DNA from: Salminus brasiliensis
Taxonomy: Eukaryota > Chordata > Actinopteri > Characiformes > Bryconidae
Assembly: GCF_030463535.1 (NCBI RefSeq)
Contig: NC_132894.1
Span: 32,197,625 to 32,261,624, forward strand
DNA: 64,000 nt
Direction: 5' to 3'
Under the pieces are notes generated by a model, which saw nothing but the letters and a program-made list of their open reading frames with translations, did no database searches and was not told where the DNA came from. Positions 55,972-64,000 of this stretch are shown here, in pieces. The stretch's first letter is position 1. Each line of letters begins with the position of its first letter. The position numbers were made by a program, and so were the translations under genes.

Positions 55972-58900
55972 GCATTACGTGGCATTGTTAATGAACTAAT
56001 GTTGAAGAAGAAAGCACGGTAATGCCTGAGAACTGCGTTACCAAAATATTTTTCTGTGTGAAATGTTTAATATACCTCTACTGTGACTGTTTACAGCCTT
56101 CTTTCATCTCAGGTGCTGCTTTTGTATCTCTGCTTGTAAAATACATGTGTAAAGTATGTTCTTTTGAGGCGGCTCAAAGCACAAATTTCATTTTCCGACC
56201 GTGGAGGGGGTGCCCAGGAGCAAAAAATGCCAATTCTCTTGTCATGCTGCTTTAAGCATTTAGGTACAGTAACAAAATACAGCTATTCAAGTATTTCCCA
56301 CTTCTGCCCAAAATAAAAATGAGAGAACATTAAACTAACACTGTACAAAAAAAAAAATAAATCACAGAAAACAAAAGGAAAAAATAATAATAATAATAAA
56401 TACACACCTAAATCTGCATAGTTGGAACGACAGAACTGTCGTCTTCCACCAAAGCAGATATCAAAGGGGAGCTCATCTGGCTGTCTCAGCTTCGCGCCGT
56501 TCTCTATGGCAGCGAAAGCATCATCTTTTTTGTAGTAGGTAACAAACCCGTAGTTGTCCCTGAAAGAGTCAGAGAAGAATTCACACATTACAAGAAACAA
56601 TCTAAAAACTAAACACTGCTCACAGATGGGGGGAAAAAACTACTCTTAATGGAGAGAGAGGTTTCAGGCTGACATCAGATGGTTTAGCTATATTTCAGAA
56701 AATCATCTCAAATTAACACTCATGCAAAAGTTTGGACACTCAAAACTGAAGATTTCTTGCTGATTGTCTAAATTAAAAATAAATAATAATATGACAATTT
56801 GTTTTAAATGTTAAATAAAGCAAGTAAATAGTCTTTAGCCCTATTCAGACAGAACTAGTTTGACATGAGGCGGGGTAAGAAAAATTTTCTACCACCTTTG
56901 ATTAAATTTAGGACTGATCTGCATGGAATATGAATTTCTGCATAAATGACGGGACGGGCGTGGCTACCTAATTTATGTATAATAGTTACATGTTCAGAAC
57001 AATGACTTAATGCCCAAATGTGTCATCAGCATTGTGCCTCTGAAGAGTCTTTTGGCTCACCTTCTAAAATCTGACTGAGGTTTGACTTGAACGAATTAAG
57101 GTAGCTGTTAATTTTTACAGATCGTTTTACAAAAGGCACTGAAATCTTTACTTTAATTACATTACCTCACCCTATGTAAAACCAATCCCGTCCGAATCAG
57201 CGTACATCTTTATACGCGACTTCGTACTGGAAGCAGAAGCATCCAGCTTCCAAACTTACCCGCGGCTTCTCAAATGGACAGTGCAGTCTTCGATCTTCCC
57301 AAACAGTGTAAAACGCTCCCTGAGCTCATCTGTGGTCATAGTCCCACGTATTCGCCCCACGTACACGACTCTGCGCTCCTCCTGGAGTGACATCATCAAA
57401 GAATGGAACAGGAGATGACGTCACACACATCAGCACATACACACGGCAACTTTTGTGGCAAAATGAAAGTAGGAGAAATCCATCAGTACTCACAATGGCT
57501 TTCTGCTTCCGCATCCTGCGGGCCTCTTCCCATCTGCTCAGATAAGAGCTTTCCCTGTGTCTGCAAGTTCACCATGAAATGGAGCCGTTACCAAACCAAA
57601 GCAGCATGATTAACAACACACACATGCAGAATGATGCATGATTTATGTGACATAATTACGTGACATAATCTAGACTTCAGACTGGCTGTCCACACTGACC
57701 TGCTCAACCTGGAGCGGGAACCGGAGCGGGAACCGGAGCGGGAGCGAGATCGGGAACGAGATCTGGAGTAAGAGCCACAAGGTCTGGATGATCGAGGGTA
57801 GAGGTGCTGGCGTTGGCGGATTGGAGAAGGGGACAGAGACGAAGAACTGGACCGAGATGAGGAGCTTGAGCTGCTCTCAGAAGACCTTGATCTTCTCCTG
57901 GATCAAAAATATTTATTATTTTACATTTACATTGTACATGAAGTTTACCACATATTTGCATTCAGAATGGACTTTGCCTTCAAACCCCAATGAGCATCAG
58001 TTGCATCAAGGAATTCCAATACCCTTAAAGCTACAGACCACGTATTCAAAATACTCAGCATGCTCAAATTTACAAGGGGCAGAAGTGCCCTAAAGTTTAG
58101 AGAAGCAAGCTTAAAACCAAAAGCTCCCCACTTCTATATTTGTGTGTTATTCTTTTAACAATCCCTGCTTTAAAAAGTCAGAGTACGTCCCTGTAAAACA
58201 ACCAAAGCGTCATAAGGAGGTAAGAAGATATTTCATGCATTCACCTCTTTCTGGGTGGTGAGCGAGACGATGAAGTGGAGCAGGCTGAGGAGGACCTGGA
58301 AGGGGACCGAGAAGACAACACCGAACTTGAATCAGAATGATGATATCCTCCACGGTAACGCCGCCTCCTAGTCCTGCCCCTGGCTGGAGGGCTTGGAGAC
58401 CGGGAGGAACAGGGTGAAGACCTTTCCCTTCGCCCTGCTGCTTCTTCACCTGTGCTCAGACTTTCCTCCAGCCTGCAGGGGGAGCTCTCTGGAGACAGGA
58501 GAACTGAGGCAGGGAGACGCTGCTCCTCACAGAAAGTCCTGTGGTCCAGTGACGTATGGCTTGTGTGACTCCTTGGCTCCTTAAGAGATTTTTTGTGCGC
58601 ATCTATGGCTGAAACTGACCTCTCACCGCTGTCTTTAATCTCCTGAGTTACACAGTAGTCATGGTCCCTAAACGCTAGAGACAAGCTTGGGGCAGGCACA
58701 GAGGTGGATGGTTGGGGCCTTGGGTGAACCTTGCTAGGGGGCAACGGCCGAGGCTCAATGATCTGGATGGCTTTGCTGAGAGATGGTTTGATGGCTTCGT
58801 GCTGCTTTGCCCTGTGACCAGGCAGGAGCGGCTTCCAGATTTGATGAGGAGGGGTTGCAGGAGGGGTGAGACCTGAAGAAAAGACATCAGAATCTTAATT

Positions 58901-61900
58901 AATGCATTTTCTGTATGGCAATTTGCAATTAGACATGAGCCAATACTTACAGAATTCTCCTAATTAAGATGTAAATATGTTGATTTAAAAAAAACAACTT
59001 AATTAGGACCAATCGCTGTCAGGGGGAGGGTCTCAGAACTAACGATACTATGATTAAGATCAATCGCAGACACAAGAAGGCCTCAAAATTACGACAATCA
59101 CTGTAAGAGGCATGTCTCAGAATAATCAATCCTGTGATTAGGACCAACAACTCTCAGGGGAAGATCTCGGAAAAATGTATGGAGTCATCAGGGCCGATCG
59201 CTGTCAAGCGGAGGAGTGTCAAAACAAATGATGCAGTGATTAAAGCCAATTGTAGTCAGGGGGAGGTCTCAATATTACGAGTTCTCAACACCGGCTGACT
59301 CATACAATTACACGCCGTATCCACTGCATTATCCACTGCATTACGTATGCTGCCATAAAGCAATCAACATCAACCTATGCAGATGCTTTAAACTTTAGAC
59401 TGATTACTGAAATGAAGACGAATAAAGCCAGGTTTCATTATCATTACAATGTCCTGTAGCATCTCCTCATGCTCTCCTTGGGATCTTAAATCTGGGAATG
59501 TATAATCACTGCCATGGCAACTTCTAATCTTCGTTGCCTGAAAACGCAAAGCAATTTACCACACAGTTATGAGCCCTGGACGCCCAGAGCCATTAAGTCA
59601 TTAAAGAGTAACTGCACGATAGATTATAGCAGTCTAAGGGTGGCAATCACAGACAACTATCTTTATATGTGAATGAGGTTTTAATGACAGCTTTAATGAC
59701 AGCTAGGAGAGAAACCTGTCTCCGCTGTGAATTAAAACAAGAATAATTACATTCTTCTCAAAAATATTACTGGCCCTAAAGGAGCAAATGTTCACGCTGT
59801 GATGCCACAGATGTGAAAAACGCATGACTATTTTTCTTTTATTGTGATTAAATTGTGCTCACTGTCACTGGGTGTGTGTCTGCTTGTGTTCACTCCACGG
59901 AAGGGTTGGCGGAGGCCAAATTCAATCAGTGTCCAACACAAGTGTACAAGAATATGGTTGTCTTGTCTTGTGCTACCGAAACAAATGCTGACGAGAAAAA
60001 CTTGTGTCTGAAATAGTGAAGCAGAGCGACTGGTGTTGGGAGTGACAGAAAGCCGAAATGAGAGACCGGTTCTGCTGGCTAGGCTTAGATAAGTTAGCTA
60101 GTACACAGGCTAAACACACAGCTAAACCAGCAAAGATGTGTTCAAGCTAACTGAGCCTCTAATAACACATGTTTAAAGGATGAAGACTCATATCTGGGAG
60201 CACGTAGTTGAGTGAATGGTCTCAGGGATGTGTCCTTTTTTCAGGCACGTTTAGTAGACTGGTTCATCTTGGTTTGCTTGTCCTGCCTAAAAAATGAACT
60301 CATCGCCATCCTCGCAACTAAACCCAACCTTAAACCTCAGTATTGCTGATTCAACCTGATTTAGACTAGTAAGGGACGAAAGGGAAAACCATACCTTGTG
60401 TTTCAAACTGCTCCAGAAGACTGGTTACATCCGTAGCTTGTATTCCTAAGTCGAAGGAACATATTAAAAATGCTTTTGTTATTAAAAGCCATCATTTAGA
60501 TGCAGCCAGCAATTTCTGTGGCTTAGGTAGACATGATGGACATTGGTCATCTGCTTGAATTACCTATTACACTAGTAGATTCCTGACTCTTATCTTCTGC
60601 ACCTGTTGGTATCTGCACTAGAGGGAGCCGACCCTTTGACAGCCTGCCCCTCATGGGTAAAGATGGAGCAGAGACATTGGCTTTAGTGGTGTCGGAGGCT
60701 GTTGAACATTTTGCCTGTGGAAGTTCAGCAATTGGAGAACTGCCACGAGAATCAGTTTCCTGTGTTTCTTGGGAAAAGGAATGATGTCCCTTCAGATTCC
60801 CAGAGGTTTTGGACTGAGCTGGTTGCAGTTGAGGGTTCGAAAGTGAGGGCTGGCTAGTATGAGAGTTTTTCACGATGATTTTCTGTTGTGTGACACTTTG
60901 TTCTTTAGAAGATGGGACCTTTGCAGGTACAGGAACGGATGCTGAAAGGGGAACAATGACAGGGTTTGGTGGGTCAACGGCTTGCACAGTGTTCTGCTTT
61001 TGAGGTGATTTGAGGGACATCTGAAGGTTTCTTCTGGGCTTGGTCACCGAACTTGAAGTGGAGATCCTGCCATTAGGAACTGAGGTTTTTAAGTTAACCT
61101 GAGGTGGGATGTAACCTGGTATACAAGGGATGAGGGGCAGCTCACAGGGAGCCTCGGGTACTGAGGGCCACTTGGTTCTGTAGTCCATCTTCTTCTCTTC
61201 TTTTGGAAGTGTCTTCCGTCTGAGGAGACGGTACTCCTGCAGACTGATGGATTTAGGCTTTGCGATGCCATCCTGAGAAGGGGTCTTCATTGACGCGTCT
61301 ACTGAGTTCTCACCTGAGGTCGTTGCTTTGTCCTCATGATCATCTGGGGATGGAGTATCTGGCCAGTCACATTCAGATGCTTCGTCTTCAGCTTCGTATT
61401 CATGAACTGATGCTAAATCAGGGGCAAAGCTAACTTTCTTCTTTACTCGCCCAGCACTCCCAATGATGGCTAAGACACTCTTTTGAAGCTTCTGACTAGT
61501 GAGGTCATTTTTATTCTGTTCACTGCAACTCAAGGGGGACATCTTCAATGTCTGTTCCTTTGGCCTTTCCATTGAGGTTTCCTTGTTCAGACCCATTTTG
61601 GATTTTAAAGCCGGAGAAGATACTGGATAGACGTTGTTCTCTGAATCCAGATCACTGAATGCAGACATGCCCTGAAGTGTGTCCTCCAGCTCGTCATCAC
61701 CCACAACATCCACAAACACATCCTCCTCCTGCAGATTGTGGACATCTCCCGCGCTGTCTTCCTTAACCAGACCCACCCTGAGGCTGTATGGATGCATGTG
61801 CCTGACAAGGTCCACCAGTGATACAAGCATATATCCATCCTGCTGCTCATCCTGAGATAGTTCTGGGTCCGATTCGATCCTGAAGGTTCTTATGGGGCGT

Positions 61901-63523
61901 CTCCTGGTCTCACTGAGGTCCTCCTCCTCGCCATCACTTCTCTGTACGGTTGTCGTCTGTATCCTCTGATTGAGCCTCGGCCTCAACTGCCTGTCTGAAA
62001 GCAGGCCCTCAACCTGTTCAAAGCCAAATACAGCACACATTCAGAGACCTGTAACAAACCTCAATTTAATTTTAACTAAATATTAATAACCTTTGTTATT
62101 TACTTTTGTTTGCTGAGTATTTCCTTTTTTTCCCTTCCAATTTGGTACTGCTAATTAACCCACATGTTTGCAGCTCCGCCTAGCACTAACAACGCACCCC
62201 ACATTGGTCCCCAGCTCCACCACACCAGTTAACAGATGCCGGTGTCGGCCAACATCGCTTTAAAATCGATGAGGGGAGAAAGCGCCATCTACCCACCCAG
62301 AAAGAGCACAGCCAATTGTGGACAATCAGCCGCTAATGGCAAAGGCTTGGGATTTGAACTTGCAACCCCCAGGCCACAGTGGTAGCCCATTAGACTGCTA
62401 AGCGTCTAACGTGGAGTCCATCAATAACTTTCAATAACCCTCTTTATTTAGTTCTGTCTTGTTACATATGCATTTATATAAAGTTGGGATAAATTTTACA
62501 TTTTTCAATTTAATATTTTTAATAATTAATAATTTATTTTATTTATTTATTTTTTACAAATTTACATTTGTAATTTGCATTACAGTTACAATTAAAACAA
62601 GCCCCCACTGTTTAGAGTGTACCCACGATCAGTTTTCTGGACATACAGTTTTGTGGACACAGCAAATCAAGGAAATGTTCTTACTTTTGAGTTTGACAGT
62701 GAAGAGCGTTGGGACCTGGTGACCCGATTACCTGCTTCTTTGTCAGACGACCTTCTAAACTGCAAATGGAAAAAAACAACATTTATCACAGTGAAAATGA
62801 ACAAACCGAAATATGTACATCACCACATGATTGGTCACCTTACGTCTTTATTGTGGTAGTAACTTGAGGCTCCTGCAGGCTATAAATACCTGCGGGGTGT
62901 GTGACGGGATTCATAGATTGAGAAGTGGTGGTACAGTGCAGTGAGCGCCTCGTTAGATGTGTGGAAAACAGGTCGCAAAGCAGATGTTAATGATTGGCAG
63001 AAAAGAGTGATTGCATTTGAAGGAAGTAGCTGAATCTGCAGGTGTATGGAGGCATACGGTCATACGGGTCTACCAGCAGTGGCAGAAATCCCGGTCTACG
63101 GGAAATCCTCCTCATTCTTGAGCAGAAGTGAGAACGTTTTCCCGTGTACCGCTCTGTAACATCTGCTTTGCAACCCATTTTCCACACATCCAACAAGACC
63201 CTCACTGCACTGTACTGCCTCTTCTCAATCTATAATTCTGGTCATCCTGAAGATTATTGTGCAGCGGCAGGAGCCTGAATTTAGTACCACCCTGACGACT
63301 CAAGGTGACTCATTTGGGTCTGGAGCAACATAACCTACCAAAACACAACTGGTTTAGACTGTGGAAATCTTACCTTGGAGTCATGACTCCTTTGACTCAC
63401 AAAAAGTTCAGTGTCAGGAAGCGTGTCAAAAGGAGACAAGGTGTCTTCGATGACGCTGTCCAGTATCTCAGAAAGAGCAGACAGCAGTGAGGCCTCACTT
63501 TCTTCATCTATCCGGTTCGTCAC
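55126..63523 (-). CDS. pprc1: PGC-1-related coactivator, partial (5' end beyond window)
   Basis: PPRC1 is a nuclear coactivator that binds NRF-1 and other factors to induce genes for mitochondrial biogenesis. Exons seen (minus): 63523-63374, 62759-62732, 61994-60564, 60445-60395, 58872-58245, 57897-57700, 57560-57494, 57381-57260, 56559-56408, 55226-55126. These give 975 residues, all in phase; the N terminus is missing. In order: an acidic LLSALSEILD activation segment; QRSDGEEED; LVDLVRHMHPYSL; SISLQEYRLLRR and KWPSVPEAP; LEQFE; TPPATPPHQIWKP; DHDY, the HCF-1 binding motif (58655-58666); an Arg/Ser-rich region; an RRM split over two exons (VVYVGRIRG, GDNYGFVTYY, GRRQFCRSNYADL); and the LDFDTLLKQAQ C terminus. 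The GRRQFCRSNYADL and TPPATPPHQ words favour PPRC1 over PGC-1alpha or beta. The second exon (28 nt) and the acceptor at 61994 are the least certain; an alternative acceptor lies at 62013. Confidence 0.93.
55440..55870. mobile_element. Dispersed repeat common in otophysan fishes
   Basis: Words such as AGGTAGTATTTGGGTGGTGG, GACACAGCAGTGCTGCTG and its mirror CAGCAGCACTGCTGTGTCTA, and CACCCAAATAATACCTGCT occur in inverted orientation at the two ends. The whole is a non-autonomous element with inverted ends. It lies in the last intron of pprc1. Confidence 0.65.
55900..55970. repeat. (CA)n microsatellite
   Basis: About 35 units immediately follow the dispersed repeat at 55440-55870. Confidence 0.96.
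58990..59290. repeat. Diverged tandem repeat, about 50-bp unit, in a pprc1 intron
   Basis: The word series GATTAGGACCAATCGCTGTC, AGGGGGAGG and GTCTCAGAAC recurs about five to six times as GATTAAGATCAATCGCAGAC, GATTAGGACCAACAACTCTC, CATCAGGGCCGATCGCTGTC and GATTAAAGCCAATTGTAGTC. Unit length is about 50 bp and copies are 20-30 percent diverged by eye. Confidence 0.75.
59291..60394 (-). other. Rest of the pprc1 intron
   Basis: No exon was found. 59845-59990 contains TGTGCTCACTGTCACTGG and CAGTGTCCAACACAAGTGTA, words of the SINE-like family at 43565-43860 in the opposite orientation. 59690-59705 holds a short direct repeat (TTTAATGACAGC twice). Confidence 0.5.
62125..62425 (-). mobile_element. 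tRNA-derived SINE-like repeat
   Basis: On the minus strand GGTTGCAAGTTCAAATCCCA (around 62349-62370) resembles a tRNA B box with adjoining T stem. The body contains CGATGTTGGCCGACACCGGC on that strand, and the far end is CT-rich. It lies in a pprc1 intron next to the large exon. Confidence 0.6.
62913..63233. mobile_element. 321-bp fold-back element with 77-base terminal inverted repeats
   Basis: The arm 62913-62989 (from ATAGATTGAGAAGTGGTGGT to AAGCAGATGTTA) is matched in reverse complement by 63157-63233, with scattered mismatches. The arms cover nearly half of the element, as in fold-back or MITE elements. It lies in a pprc1 intron between the 28-nt exon and the 150-nt exon. Confidence 0.85.
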
Positions 63524-63639
63524 CTGAAAAACAGGGCCCAAAACTCAGTCAATGCTGACATCGATGATGCTTGCTAATAATACATAATTCATGATCAGAA
63601 ACAAATCTATAACAAATACATAATAACACCCGAAATGTA

Positions 63640-64000
63640 CAGTATATGGACAAAAGTATATGGACACACACACACACACCTTTGCTCTGATAGCTTCCAC
63701 TCCTCTAGAAAGCTTTCTACAAGATTTCAGAGTGTGTCTGTTGGAATTTTGCTCATTCATAGAGAAAAGCATTTGCGAGGTCAGACACTGTTGTTGGACG
63801 AGAGGGCCTGGCTAAAAATATCCTGTACACTTAGGCACAGTCATGCTGGAACAGAAAAGGGTCTTTTCCACAGAGTTGGAAGCATACAGTAAGTCCAAAA
63901 GGTCCTCGTCTGCTGACATATTAAAATTTCCCTTCACTGGAACCAAGGGGCCTATAAACCAACCCCTTAAAACACCATCCCTATAGCATTATCCCTCCTC
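63640..64000 (-). mobile_element. Tc1/mariner relic, truncated by the window edge
   Basis: Starting with a TATGGACAAAAGTATATGGA end, it continues with CACTGTTGTTGGACGAGAGG, GGCACAGTCATGCTGGAACA and CCCTTCACTGGAACCAAGGG. These are reverse-strand transposase words of a common fish Tc1 family as I remember it. No frame survives. Confidence 0.75.

Noticed and set aside
63861-63930. Minus-strand stretch reading MSADEDLLDLLYAS as a further 5' exon of pprc1
   Set aside because: It coincides with reverse-strand words of a Tc1 relic (TCACTGGAACCAAGGG next to it) and has no matching splice donor or similarity to the PPRC1 N terminus.

Overview
The window is nuclear DNA from a ray-finned fish. The genes are split into many short GT-AG exons, and the introns hold Tc1/mariner relics, an L2-type LINE, tRNA-derived SINE-like copies, MITEs and long (CA)n and (AT)n tracts. 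Some repeat families look typical of otophysan fishes (characins, catfishes), but that is recalled from memory, not searched. There is no bacterial, plasmid or viral gene content and no CRISPR array.

Layout. At 1-1259 lies a 21-bp minisatellite that reads as a Glu/Pro/Val/Gln repeat protein. Then come syngr2 (+, 3122-11211, 4 coding exons), tk1 (-, 14250-17712, 7 exons, tail to tail with syngr2), an L2-like LINE (-, 18566-22335) with a 938-codon endonuclease/reverse transcriptase frame, and afmid (+, 22658-29663, 11 exons). cant1 follows (+, coding 38680-41534, 3 coding exons, with a probable non-coding first exon near 32.4 kb). Next is an O-GlcNAcase-like gene (-, 43991-53489, 16 exons). The last gene is pprc1 (-, 55126 to at least 63523, 10 coding exons seen, 5' end beyond the window). 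I rebuilt every exon by hand; reading phase is consistent at every junction.

The first four genes (syngr2, tk1, afmid, cant1) correspond to a block on human 17q25.3. OGA and PPRC1 lie near each other on human 10q24.32. The window therefore joins two vertebrate synteny blocks, with the join between 41.5 and 44.0 kb. The genes do not form one pathway. They cover a vesicle membrane protein, dTMP salvage, tryptophan breakdown, Golgi nucleotide hydrolysis, removal of O-GlcNAc, and transcriptional coactivation of nuclear genes for mitochondria.

No wholly new system is evident. The points most worth a second look are the compact O-GlcNAcase paralogue with a shortened acetyltransferase-like domain, a perfect 50-bp-arm palindrome at 34480-34580, a promoter-like block repeated in inverted orientation upstream of cant1, an ATGA-type overlap of a four-codon uORF with the cant1 start, and an NRF1-like motif in the O-GlcNAcase-like promoter next to pprc1.
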